A DNA stretch of 64,000 bases from Anastatus disparis (lineage: Eukaryota; Arthropoda; Insecta; Hymenoptera; Eupelmidae), in the NCBI GenBank assembly GCA_017163975.1, contig JAFFSR010000004.1, positions 806,001 through 870,000 of the forward strand. Direction: 5' to 3'. The notes beneath the pieces are model-generated. The model searched no databases, was not told the DNA's origin, and saw only the letters and a program-made list of their open reading frames with translations. Within the stretch, counting starts at the first letter, position 1. Every line of letters begins with the position of its first letter. A program made the translations under genes and the position numbers. Below are positions 1 through 11,124 of this stretch, one piece after another.

Positions 1-1424
1 TCTCTCTCCTTTTTATTTTCGCATCATTCACAAGTGAATAGCAGCAACTGCAAAGAATTCTCCTCTTTTTTTTTCTCTTCCCAAGTATATACACCACACA
101 CTTCAACCATTCTTATTTACCCCCTCGACTTCACCTAGTAAGATTGGCTTTAATTCTTAAATAGAATTAATCCTGTAGGACTAGGAAAGGCAGTTCGTTT
201 TTTTCCTTCTTCTGGTCGCTCACCAGTAAAGTTACGTACGCATGTGGCTCGTGAAAAGAAAAATAAGACGTGGAAGAAGGAAGAGAAAAAGATACTAACG
301 CTGTGCATCTTTCGCTGTTTTTTTCCAAAGGCATTTAAGCTTTTCTTTTATAACCAAGAATAATGGGAAGGGATGGAAGATTTATAGAAAATTATTTACG
401 AATACCATGGACTTCAAAAGTATAAGGATTATATTATTTGTTGTGTAAAAACATGTATGTATGTATATACGTTTGATACAAAATAATGAAAAAGCCATAG
501 GGAAGTTTTTATCGTAAGGGTAGATTGTAAGCGCGCTAATTTTAACGACATGTAAATCCTTCGTGCCAATGAATAAAAGAAAGCATTTGCGATGGCTATG
601 AAAAAGGGGGTGAGAGAGGAGAGTAGCTTTGGAGGATAATAAAGACTACTGGGTCGACGGAAGAGCCGTAACGTGAATAGGTGAATAGTTAATGAAAAAG
701 AGAATGTTGAATTTTTAAAAATCCTCTTAGTTTTCGTTTTTTTTTCTTTTATTATTCTTTTCTTTTTTTTTATTTCCAATAGAAGATATCGAAAAAATCG
801 ATGGGTCGAGTTTTTGAGTAGGCGTACTTTTATTATCTTTTACAGTGTACTATTCATATTTCAATTAAGAATTTATACGGTACTATGTTTAATATGCTAA
901 TTTAATTTAATTATTAAGTAGCTAGAATAGAATACTATTTTAAAAGAAGAAAAATACTATACATCACAATGTTATAAGAAATTTAAAATTGTAATTTATA
1001 TTATAAAAAAAATTGTTGTTTTAAAATATAATGAACAATTATAGTTCAATACGTTGTTATTTATTACGTCAATAGCTTTTAATTTTATTTTTCGCTTTAA
1101 TCAAACAAACGAATGTTATTATACATATTATCAATAAAAAGCTGATTTATTTACTGAATACCCAACAAATTGATATAAATGATAAAAAAATAGATTCATT
1201 ACTTAATGAATAAATTTAATTATGAAAATAACTTTCAAAGAGAATTATTTTTGTTTATATGAAAAATTTTTATGTTTTTTTTCAATTATTAGCTAGATTA
1301 TAATTTAAATATTATATCAATAGTATTTTCGTAAAATTGGTCTTTTTCGCTTGTAATAACCTTCTAAATAATTATTATAAAATTTTTAAGTGTGATCTTA
1401 ACATTTAGTAAGAGTAAAATTGAA
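1..1424. other. AT-rich non-coding DNA, left edge
   Basis: No coding region is recognised here. The first 800 bases are somewhat richer in G/C and carry pyrimidine runs (for example near 60-80 and 720-775). The rest is A/T-dominated. The open frame at 429-779 (minus) is rich in Lys, Phe, Ser and Leu, as expected from chance translation of A/T and pyrimidine runs, and shows no domain. Confidence 0.6.
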
Positions 1425-1623
1425 AGGTCTCAGTGGCTCATTCGGTAGAATGATGGATCCGTAATCTCGAGGTCCCGAGTTCGAATCCCGCTCTCGGCAG
1501 CCGATTGATACAAGCACCACTGTACTTTACATGTGCTTTCTTCACAACCACATTGACGACCTCCGTCGCTGATTAGTATAGCAAAAATAGCATATGCTAT
1601 TTTAGAGCGACGTTAAAAAAAAG
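1425..1623 (+). mobile_element. tRNA-derived SINE, copy 1
   Basis: The tRNA-like head (about 75 bp) has an A-box-like stretch around TGGCTCATTCGGTAGAAT and a B box GAGTTCGAATCCC. The conserved body reads GCACCACTGTAC, then a TGTGCTTT motif, then GACCTCCGTCGCT, and the end is GCGACGTTAAAAAA. The anticodon-loop position reads CGT in better copies, so a tRNA-Thr-like ancestor is possible but not shown. The copy lies 40 bp before a nested palindrome. The two pol III boxes are typical of SINEs and this is not a functional tRNA gene. Confidence 0.9.
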
Positions 1624-1663
1624 ATTGTTGAATTGTAAAAATGTTTTATTTATATTAGTTATA

Positions 1664-1820
1664 TACCCAACTTGAGCGTACGAAGGATTTATATGAGCGA
1701 GACTAATGTCTTTGGCTTGAGCAGTAGTCGGTCGAGGGCCTTAGCCCGAGACTGACTGCTGTTCAAGCTATAAAACATTAGTCGAGATAATATGTATCCT
1801 TCGTTAGCCCAAGTTGGGTA
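1664..1820. repeat. Nested quasi-palindrome (157 bp)
   Basis: The outer ends TACCCAACTT and AAGTTGGGTA are perfect reverse complements. Inside them CGAAGGAT pairs with ATCCTTCG, GACTAATGT with ACATTAGTC, and GCTTGAGCAGTAGTC with a near copy. The centre is a tight hairpin, GGGC-CTTA-GCCC. It is not coding. It resembles in design the palindromes near 9.1, 30.2 and 60.5 kb, but its arm sequence is different. Confidence 0.8.
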
Positions 1821-1924
1821 GATGATTTTATGTTATCGTAGGTCGTATGAGGGACTATAAAAAGATTAAATACAAATAAAAACACATTATAATAAAATAT
1901 AAATTTTCAGACTATTTAATTGAA

Positions 1925-2370
1925 GAATTTGAAATTCTATTTATTTGAAGAATGCGAGCGAAGAACTGAGCGGTGCCGGTATACTTCTGCCTATGCGACA
2001 GAGAGAGCCGACGACGAATTACGGAAACGACCGAACGACGCCGACGGAGAACTATAGTTTACTTTTAACTGCGCTCTTCTTTATCTGTCTTTGTCTTACT
2101 TGTAGCAGCGCGCTGACTCTACTACCCTTCTAAAAATATATTTTAGTGTTTTGCTCCGAACGTTGTTCAACAAGACTGTAGAATATTTGCCAATACACTT
2201 CAATATAGTGTGGCGTATGCAATAATATTCCATACTATAAAGTATTTTAAAGTCGTATACTCCATTGTATAATGTATTGCTAATTGAATATACTTTAGTT
2301 ACGAGCAGGGCGGTATGACATCCCAATACCCATTTAGCTAGCTCCACCGGTATTCTACCGAATACGACAT
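1925..2370. other. Unassigned GC-richer patch with irregular palindromes
   Basis: This patch stands out from its A/T surroundings. Open frames exist on both strands (1945-2133 plus, 2096-2347 minus) but neither matches a family I know. The part at about 2210-2282 is an imperfect inverted repeat bounded by GCAATA and TATTGC. CGG-rich words occur at both ends (GCGGTGCCGGTAT near 1970 and ACCGGTATTCTACCG near 2346). It could be a degenerate mobile element or a remnant of coding DNA. I cannot decide. Confidence 0.35.
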
Positions 2371-2382
2371 ACTATAACATAA

Positions 2383-2403
2383 ATATATATATATATATAT
2401 ATA
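2383..2403. repeat. (AT)n microsatellite
   Basis: About ten AT dinucleotides directly follow the GC-richer patch. Confidence 0.85.
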
Positions 2404-5400
2404 GCTATTAATAATATAATATATATCAGTATTCATTTATATTAAAGAATTTGAAAAAACTGAACTTTATATATTATTTTTTTCTACGTATAACTATTAG
2501 CTAATTTTTATTATAAGTCTAAATATTTATATTAGGATAATATTTTAACAAAGTAAACTTTATACATCATATATTGTCATACAAGCATACACCACTATTA
2601 TATTAGCATTTCAATAATATAAATACAGCGACGTTGAATAAAAAAAAAGTTTCATCAGAGTTATGTTTTATAAACGGTATCGACGATTTATTTTTATCTT
2701 TGAATATAACAGTAAAAAAAGTTAGGAGCTAATAGAACCGAGAAAGTTTGTAACAATGAAAAAAGTGATATGAAATTCTATTTAAAGAAAAACATTATTG
2801 TTACAAAATTTTGATATCTTTATATGTGACAAATCTATATGCGAATAGAAAAATTTTAAAATACATTACATATTTTAAAGAAGTAGAAAATTAATATTTT
2901 TTGTTGAAATGTATAAAATATATATTTATTGCAAACACTTATTATTTTAAAAAAGTAAATACTCTTATTTCATACATATTGTCTTATCAATACTATAACC
3001 ATTTGAATTTTAATATTGGTTCTCAATTAGATTATTAGAATAAATCCAACGACATGAGTCGCTCCAAATCACAAAAAATAATATAGTAAAAAGATTCACT
3101 CGGTTTATATTTAAAAAAAAACGATTATCTTAAAAATATTATATCAATATCTTTCTTGAACTTTGAATATTTGTTTTCTAATACTAACATATTGTTTATA
3201 CCAAGATATAATCATATATAAAAAATATATGGTTCCTCATTATAAGAAAAGCACAGCATTTACTATTGAAACAGTGACAAGAAATGTTTTGAACAAATGA
3301 ATTCTCTTAAACGCATTTTCAAACATTAAAAGTAATTATGCATGTTGGCTTAAAAAACAAACAAAAAACCTTCTTAAGATTATAAAATGAATGTAAAAAC
3401 GTATTAAATAAATAAAAAAATTATAACTCGTACACAACCTTAAAATTTGAGTAAAAATAGTAAACTTTCAATACTTCTCATCTCAAAATATACTTCAGCA
3501 TTTGTTATTTTAACAACTTTTTTTTGTTACAATTACAACTTTCTCTATGAGGAAAGCAAAAAAAGAAATTTAAAAATAAAAAAAATCTCTTCTCCCTGTA
3601 AACAAAATACAAATTTCAAATGTTCAACAACAGAGTACTATCGCGGTCAAGCGTAGCTAATCTACGCGTAGCAGCTAAAACACACATTGTCGTTTCAACA
3701 CGTATATATGTATATATAACCTACAGCTAGATAGAGGTAAACGTTATATAAACAGTCATAAACAAGCGGATACGAGATAACGCACCTCCCACTATGCTTT
3801 GTCGGCGTTAGGTTCGCCCGTGACTAATGATATTAATTATTGAAATGCTCGTATAACATTTAAGATTTTGCTTTACTCTTCCTTTGTGCTCGTATTGTAT
3901 TAACGATTTTTTATTTCTCTAAACTTGGATTTTGATGTTATAAAATTTGTTTTTGTTTTCATCCGATATTTTTGAAAGTGCTTTATGCTTATATGTATTC
4001 ATAATTTATTATGAATTGTTGATGCAAATCATGAATTCGTCATAAGGCTTATTTTACAATTATTATAGACGAAATATAGTTATAACAATAGGTTTGTATT
4101 GTTTTAAAATGAGGAAACAATGTTTGCCATACCGTGTTCTGTAAATAATAAATATTTATTCATAGACTGTTTAAAATAAAATAAATAAAAAACAAAAATT
4201 CAGTTACCATTTCTATAGTTTCAATTAATAATACATACGAATGAACATAAATTGAATAAACCAAATACCTAATAATCTTTTTATTATTACCCGTAAAAAT
4301 TGCCTTAGAAAATTTAACGAGTGTACAAAGAATGGTTCAGGCGTGTCCATTATAATATAAAGCTCGTAAATTCCTCTGTCCTATACAAAGTTATGAGACA
4401 AAGATCGTAAAGAAGTTAAGGTACACTACCTTCAGATATATGGGAACTCGATTGATGCTGTTACTAATTACTTTTGTAATTTGATGATGTGCAGTCAAAC
4501 TAATTGGCTAAATAAATTTTTAATAGAAAATAAAATTCATAATATTTCAAGAACAGAAAATGATAAAAAAGTTTTGGTGAAAAAATTATTTATTTTTCAT
4601 CTGTTTCGAATTTTATTTTATAAGGTTTTTCCATTTGAACGGTCAAATTTAATTGTTGAATATTTAAATTCAAAATTATATTTTTGGTTTATAAAATATG
4701 ATAATAAAAGTTAATACAAATCGAATTGTTGATATGAATATTATATTTCTCTTTGAATTTGAAAATAAAATTTATTTCTCACAAAATTCATAATTATTCT
4801 TTTTCAATAGCACTTACTAGTACGACGTCAACAAGTGCAAAAAAAAAAATTTAATAATTCAACAACCTGATTTTTTATGATCACAGAATTTACGTTTCAA
4901 AGTGAATATTATTATTAAAATTGCTTCTCATCACACTTGCAAAAAACAATATGCATCAAATGCAATAAAGGAAAGAATTAGCAATGCATTAGTACATTAA
5001 AAAGTAGCAACAGCAAAAGAAATAAAAATAAAAAAAAACAATAATAATAATAATGAAAAATGCATGTGACTTAACCCCATGCTTCTAGTTAAAAAAAAAG
5101 TATATCGCAAACACGACAGCTTCCCACAACGCATATACTTTTGCCCTTCATATCTATTATGCGGTATTTGGTACTCCCTCTCATGCTCTTTTTTATTTTA
5201 TTTTTTTTTTGCAAGCCTGCAGGCTGTAATATACATAATTAAACTTACGTGACTTATCTGTTGAAAAAAAAAGAAAAAAAATATATATGTTGTGTTTAAC
5301 GCTTGTGTGCCCTGCGGCTTGTAAACCTTATACTTGTACGGAGGCATAACATACTGCGTCGAGTGGTTTTCTGCAGATACCAAAGCTCTGACGTCCCTAT

Positions 5401-7945
5401 GTTTGCGGTTTTTCGAAATTATTATTTTTCGCCATGTACTAGTTACTCTTTTGTACCTCTTTTTTTGGGAGGAATGCTTTTGTTTTTCTTTCTAGCTTTT
5501 TATTTTCTTTTTTTTGGTAAGTGTTATCGTGTGCGCTCGTAACGTTAAAAAAAAGGTATGTGGAGAAAGAGGAAGGAATAAAAAAATTTCATTTAAATGA
5601 ATGCGAAGTGTCGGAGGATGAAGCGAATTATTATTGCCGAAAAGATTCATGAAGCCTAAATTTCGAGAAATGTGTCGCGAGGTTTTCTATAAATCATATT
5701 TCCATTTTTTTAGACGCAACATGTTTTTATACAATATAGGGTCAGTATCGAGTAAAAGAAAAAATGATTTATGATTTTCAATATAATATATAAAAAGGTT
5801 ATGGACTTTGACTTTCTTAAATGGAAGAAATATTATGTTTGAAATTTTTTAAGAAAGCAAAATCCTTATGGTAATGATTTTCTGATTTGTTTTTTTTTTT
5901 TGCTTTCAAGACATTTTTTTATCATAGGATAATTTCTGATAGAAAAATGGAAGTCTAATTAGCTATTAATATTGTAATTTATTTATACTACATGGAGATA
6001 ACTTTCGTTGTCGCTGTTGCTACAATCGAAGGATACGTTAAATTACACCTTAGGTTTTTAGAGATATACAGTTATATTGTTGTCCTAATAAATAAAAAAT
6101 CATCATTCCTTAATTATAATGCTTCACCATAACTTTTTGCAGGATTTTGTCACAAATTTCATTCAGAAATTCTCTTTGAGTATATACACAGAGAACATTT
6201 TTTTATAAAATTTACAGTGAAATTTTGCATAAAAATTACAGCGTCACACCATAATTGTAATGTAACACCTTTTTCTTAATTATGGTGATGGCACCTTATA
6301 AATTTTATAGTGCAGTACTATAAAAATTATTACCATGTTATTTCATAAAGAAAACGAGTACTGCGTAGGCACAAGTATAAAAATGACCACTTAAACATTT
6401 AATCTACCTACACTATTCGTGCAAATCCTTGAAAATATACAGTGTAACATCATAAAAATTAGAATTATTTTTATAGCAACTATAAAATTTACTAAAAAGA
6501 AAAAATGATAGAACTTTACGATAGAATTTATTCAACAAACGTATCTTCAAAATGACCTAGGAATATACGATTCCCCATGATTGAAGTGACGGTAATGATA
6601 ATTTTAAAACCAAATTTTCTCCGAGTATTGAACATCAGAAATAATTCGTTATAAGAAATGTAGCTGATCAATTAAAATAAAAGTATTACATTAGGTAAAA
6701 CTGAAATAGTATAATATAGAAAAATCCAATGAAAATCAATTACAAGATGCGCAAAGCCTCCATTGCTAATTTGCATTTGTATGGCTCAAAACTTAGTTAA
6801 ACATATAAAAAATAATGTTACAAGTAATATCTACATTTTTAGTTATAAAAATAAAAATAATCAACACCATCATTCAATTTAAACCTCATAGAGTAAAGAG
6901 AAAAAGAAAAAAATTTTACGTGACTTGTTCAGTATCTATATCAATTCTATAACTCACGGAAAATATCAGCTTTTAAGCAAACGATGATAAGAAATAGCTA
7001 GACAATATAAGTATATATATACAACTTTTTTCACTTTCACTTAAAATTATTCGCAGTCGACATTCGATTTATCACTGTAAGCTGTCGTTTCGGCCATCTC
7101 TCTTTTTTTTCTTTCATTCCTCTGAGAAAGTAAAGAATGGAAAGAACATTTTAAACGAGTTCGAAGAGAGAGAAGGGAAGGAAAAAGGCCTATATCTCGG
7201 TCAGTATTTCAACGCGATACAAGACCCCGTGACAAATAGCTACCGATGCAATGAATATGAAACGGGGTACACCTAAGGAATACCACTTTCTCTTTTTTCT
7301 TCTTTTATATACCCTTCGTACAACTGTTGAAATCATTCTATCTTTATGCTGACTTGCGTTTTATTTTATTGAAGGTGTTGAATGTTTTGAATTAGTAATG
7401 ACGAGTGACTAATGTTGTTGACAGATATCTTAAAAATTATTAGTCAAATATCGAGTTTATTCAATGAAATATTCTGTATTATATTCAAATAATTCATTAA
7501 AAATATAATTCATTTATAATATTTATTAAAATAAAAATATATAATAATAATTATAATAAAAAATTAATATAAGCAAAAAATGTATGCCCGAATGCACCGT
7601 TAATACATTCATTCACATTTTTATCGAACATTTTTTACTTAATTAGAGGGAATATTTTATTTTGTGTGATTAAAAAATACATAAAAAAATTATCGAAAAA
7701 TAATGTTGCGTCTTTCCGCGGCTTTTAGAAACATAAAATAACCGCAAACTCAAACCAATAATGAGAGTAGAATTCCGTATGCGAAATTGTTGCCTCTATT
7801 TTTCAAAAATGTTTCATAAAAATGTGAACAAATATTTTACTGTCGTGTTAATACAATGCGAAAGTTAGTCCATTTTTTTCTTCATCGCCGTCCACTGTTA
7901 ATGGTACGATCTTAAATTATAGAGAGAAATAATTAACTTTTTCTA
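2404..7945. other. AT-rich non-coding DNA
   Basis: No exon, RNA gene or recognised mobile element is visible. A short AAT-type microsatellite lies at about 5038-5056. An island richer in G/C and purine/pyrimidine runs lies at about 7080-7330. The open frames at 3447-3656, 4481-4714 and 5198-5542 are A/T or T-run translations without domain signal. Confidence 0.55.
6205..6330. repeat. Imperfect palindrome
   Basis: The left half, with ATTACAGCGTCACACCATAATT, is roughly reverse-complementary to the right half, with AATTATGGTGATGGCACC followed by a TATAAATTTTATAGTGC segment. Mismatches and small indels are frequent. It may be a decayed foldback element. Confidence 0.4.
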
Positions 7946-8020
7946 ACGGCGTGCGCAAAATTCGATTTCATGTACCCGTTTGCGTACATAAAATATCATA
8001 TTATGAGACGCATTTGTTTA

Positions 8021-8220
8021 GCGTGCGTAAAATGAATCGAGCGTGCGTAAAATGATTTCAGCGTGCGTAAAATGATTTCAGCGTGCGTAAAATGATTTTA
8101 GCGTGCGTAAAATGATTTGAGCGTGCGTAAAATGATTTCAGCGTGCGTAAAATGAATACAGCGTGCGTAAAATGATTTGAGCGTGCGTAAAATGATTTGA
8201 GCGTGCGTAAAATGATTTCA
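8021..8220 (+). repeat. Ten 20-bp tandem iterons
   Basis: There are exactly ten head-to-tail units of period 20, consensus GCGTGCGTAAAATGATTTCA. The first 15 bases are identical in all ten units. Variation is confined to the last five (for example TTTCA, TTTGA, TTTTA, ATACA, ATCGA). A degenerate unit with GCGTGCGCAAAATTCGATTT lies just upstream, near 7948. The family recurs inverted at 30928-31034. Confidence 0.97.
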
Positions 8221-8499
8221 TCTAAAAAAAATTTTTTTAATTTTTAAAATATTATATTTCAGGAACTATACATCATAACAGACATTTATACATCTCATTT
8301 GAAAGCTCTTGTGGTGCTCTTTTAAAGTGCTATGTACAATTTTTTTCGCGATACGTGAACTCTCTTATTAATTAATCTTAGAGTTAATCATTTAAATAAT
8401 TTCTTATTTATTGTTTTAAAGAGGGGGGAGGAATTCTCAATTATTATTTTAATAATATATTATCATGGAATTTTAATTTGAGAGCTATCCTTGTCTAAC

Positions 8500-8790
8500 T
8501 GAGATTTTTGTTATTTACTCAAGTATTAATCGGTGAATCTGCAAATTAAAAGTTGAGCGCAATAGATATTATTATTATAAATATTTATGCACAAGAAGAA
8601 AAAAATCTATCGCTTTGTTTTTGAGAAAAGTAAGTAACGAGAAAAAACTTTGGCGTTACTTACTTTTCTCAAAAACAAAGCGGTAGATTTTTTTTTTCTT
8701 GTGCATAGATGTTCATAATAATAATATCTATTGCGCTCAACTTTTAATTTGAAGATACACCGATTAATACTTGAGTAAATAACAAACAAC
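8500..8790. mobile_element. Foldback element with about 130-bp arms
   Basis: The arms at about 8510-8639 and 8654-8783 are near-perfect reverse complements around a 14-nt spacer (8640-8653). The outer ends are GTTATTTACTCAAGTATTAA and TTAATACTTGAGTAAATAAC. Arm differences are few substitutions and one or two small indels. The transcript would form a long hairpin. There is no coding capacity: the frame at 8607-8789 (minus) is a reading of the arm. Confidence 0.9.
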
Positions 8791-8883
8791 TCAATTGTTA
8801 CTCGGTCGATATCAGGTTCTACTCCGGCTTGCCGTTGATGGTTTTATTAATTTTATTTTTATATTAGTAATATTATTTATTTT

Positions 8884-8990
8884 TTTGGAGGAGGGGGGGC
8901 GCTGCCCCCGAACCCCCCCGGCAGAGGCTTTGCCCCCTGCACCCCCACCGGGGCTCCGCCCCTGGACCCCGTCCTGCGCCCCGACCTCGA
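8884..8990. repeat. Very GC-rich block of short palindromes
   Basis: In an A/T-rich genome this roughly 100-bp block is almost all G and C. It carries small inverted repeats in a row: GGGGGCGCTGCCCCC, GCAGAGGCTTTGCCCCCTGC and GGGGCTCCGCCCC. The block at 30361-30820 carries the related GGGGCGGAGCCCC on the opposite strand. The function is unknown. Confidence 0.85.
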
Positions 8991-9087
8991 CTACCTTTTA
9001 CAATCTTGATAGCCTTCGAACAAGATTGTACATGCTATCACAGACACAAGTTTGTCATTCTTAGAATTTTGCGCACTTGTTAGAAAA

Positions 9088-9216
9088 AATAATATACGCA
9101 ACTAATGCGTAAAGTGATCATCGCACTCGTCTCATTTGTCGCCCTCGCTGCGCTCGGGCGACAAAACCGACTCGTGCGATAATCACATATTTTACGCACT
9201 CGTTGCGTAATATACT
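9088..9216. repeat. Nested palindrome with TCGCTGCGCTC core
   Basis: The central hairpin has perfect 9-bp arms TTGTCGCCC (9136-9144) and GGGCGACAA (9156-9164) around TCGCTGCGCTC. Further out, ATCGCAC pairs with GTGCGAT, GTGAT with ATCAC, GCGTAAA with TTTACGC, and the outermost ATACGCAAC with GTTGCGTAA. The left arm word TGCGTAAAGTGAT is nearly the iteron core TGCGTAAAATGAT. Confidence 0.85.
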
Positions 9217-9447
9217 ATTAAATGTTTAGAAATTGAGACATAATTTTTAAGTTTATTTTTATTAAAATCTGTACGGTAATTGTTGCATAATATATAATTC
9301 GAAAGTTTGAAGTGTATGATTTCTGATAAAATTTTGTAATAATCGCGAGAATGTGAAAAAGTTAAGAATTCATTTTCCAGTTCTGTAAATCCAAAAAATT
9401 TATAAAATAGCCTCTTTGATTTTATTATTATTATTTTTTTTATTATT

Positions 9448-9636
9448 ATTTAGCGTCACTGTATTTATGCTATCATTGTGATGCTAATTAGCGACGAAGA
9501 TCGTTAGTGTGTTTGTGAACAAAGCACATGTAAAGTACAGTGGTGCTTGTATCAATCGGCTGAGACCGGGATTCGAACTCGGGACCTCGGGATTACGAAT
9601 CCATCGCACTACCGACTGTGCCACTGACGACCTCTT
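9448..9636 (-). mobile_element. tRNA-derived SINE, copy 2
   Basis: Read on the minus strand, this has the family head (a B-box-like GAGTTCGAATCCC), the body and the end with GACGCTAAATAA. A TTA-rich microsatellite at 9421-9450 is the A-rich tail on the other strand. Short open frames on both strands here are translations of the SINE and not genes. Confidence 0.9.
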
Positions 9637-10110
9637 TTCATTATTATTGATGAATTTATTTAATTTCACCAAAATGTTTATGGTAATTCTATTATCGGTA
9701 GTACTACTATAAGTTCAGTGCTTATTCAAATATTATTTTACAAGTATAAATGAAAATCGAATCTTGAAAATGAATTATTAAAAAATTTAATTTATTATAT
9801 TATAAAGAAATGCCTAAAGTAGAAATATTATTATTTTTGATTTGTTAAACTATTTTTAATTCAATAATTTTTCAATTAGACATTCATTATAATAAAAAAT
9901 AAACTAATAAAATTATTCTATAAACCATAAAGTCAACAATAATTCTATTATTTTTTTAGAATTTTGATAAACCTTTCTTATAACTTATTTGTACGTGCAC
10001 GAAAACTATCATTACGAAAGCAATCCATCCTTCAAAATCCATCATCATTTCCAATATATCCATCCGATCGATGTGAATTCACCTAAAATTCGAAATACTT
10101 TCTTCCTTTC

Positions 10111-10359
10111 TTGTACGGTTATATACCAGGGGGTAGAAAATATTTTGTCAGGCAGGCCCAGCATACCAAACTCGAATTGCTTGGAGAAAAATTACCCTCT
10201 TGTGCTTCTTACGCTATACTTCAACGGAATCTCTTGTATCCTATTCATAAGTTTCTTCTTGACTTGGTGCTTTGTAAAAAAGTTTATGACATAAGCGATA
10301 GGATATATAACCAACGTGTCAAAGCTAATAAAGTCTCACATTTTCCAAAAAATATCTAG
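10111..10359 (+). other. Possible coding remnant, unrecognised
   Basis: This 82-codon open frame uses codons more evenly than the A/T frames around it and includes the peptide YIPGGRKYFVRQAQ and a Lys/Arg-rich end. The first residues overlap a possible splice acceptor (ATACCAG before GGGG). I do not recognise a domain and see no partner exon with confidence. It may be a remnant of a mobile-element protein, an exon, or chance. Confidence 0.2.
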
Positions 10360-11124
10360 TCTCTTCTTTCAGCGTCCAAGCTATTGAATTTTTCATTTTA
10401 GTTTGGTCTATCGTCACTGCGATATTAATTTATTTCTGAGAAAAAATAAGTAAATTTAAGAGAAAATAGGAAATAAATTTTTATTAAATTTAGATATTTA
10501 ACATACTTTATTTTATCAACATCGAAAATTAGATTTTCAAGCAATGTGATATTTCAAGGAAAATAACAATTTGTACATTAGATGCTAGGAAACATAGTAC
10601 GCTTACTTATATGAGCTTTTGATAATCTAATCCAAGACGATTAAAAGTCTTTGACGAACTAAACTCATAAAGTTACAGAACTTATATACTTACTGAATCT
10701 CCTTTTGGATTTCCTATCTAGAAACTAATTGTACCGAAGCATATAATTGTCACACTCAAATTGTGCAGTATTTTTTACAATTGAAATAGAAATTTGACAT
10801 AATTCAACTTTTAAACATAAAAAGATTAGACAATTCCAAATTGCACAAAGTAATTAAGAGAAGATTATTTTTTTTTGGCTAAAATAATTCCAAGATAATT
10901 CTGAAGACAATAAATCGTCTAAGAAATGATACAAATATACAAAAATTTCAATAAATAGTCTAATGATTTGCTTTGAACAGATAAAAAAGTGAAAGAAATT
11001 GGCCATGGATACACAACATAATAAAAATCCTTGAAGTTGTAATCAAAGCTTATTTATTAATATGGACTGCCAAAAAAACATAATTGAAATAATTAAGCCT
11101 TCTACATGGAAAAAAAATAGAAAA

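Larger units (their letters stand above)
7946..9216 (+). mobile_element. Composite repeat A: iterons, foldback, GC block, palindrome
   Basis: Four non-coding modules follow each other: 20-bp iterons (8021-8220, with degenerate units from 7946), a foldback (8500-8790), a GC-rich hairpin block (8884-8990) and a nested palindrome (9088-9216). At 30.1-31.1 kb iterons, a GGGGCTCCGCCCC-type block and a nested palindrome recur in reverse order and orientation, which suggests one mobile family. Mobility is inferred. No transposase or replication gene is seen and the true borders are unknown. Confidence 0.5.

Noticed and set aside
1425..1500. A tRNA gene at the head of SINE copy 1 (and the other copies)
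   Set aside because: The anticodon and acceptor stems do not pair properly, the unit continues into a shared non-tRNA body, and there are eight such copies. This is a SINE head and not a working tRNA.
8021..8220. CRISPR array
   Set aside because: Units are directly adjacent 20-mers without separate spacers, in a eukaryotic context.
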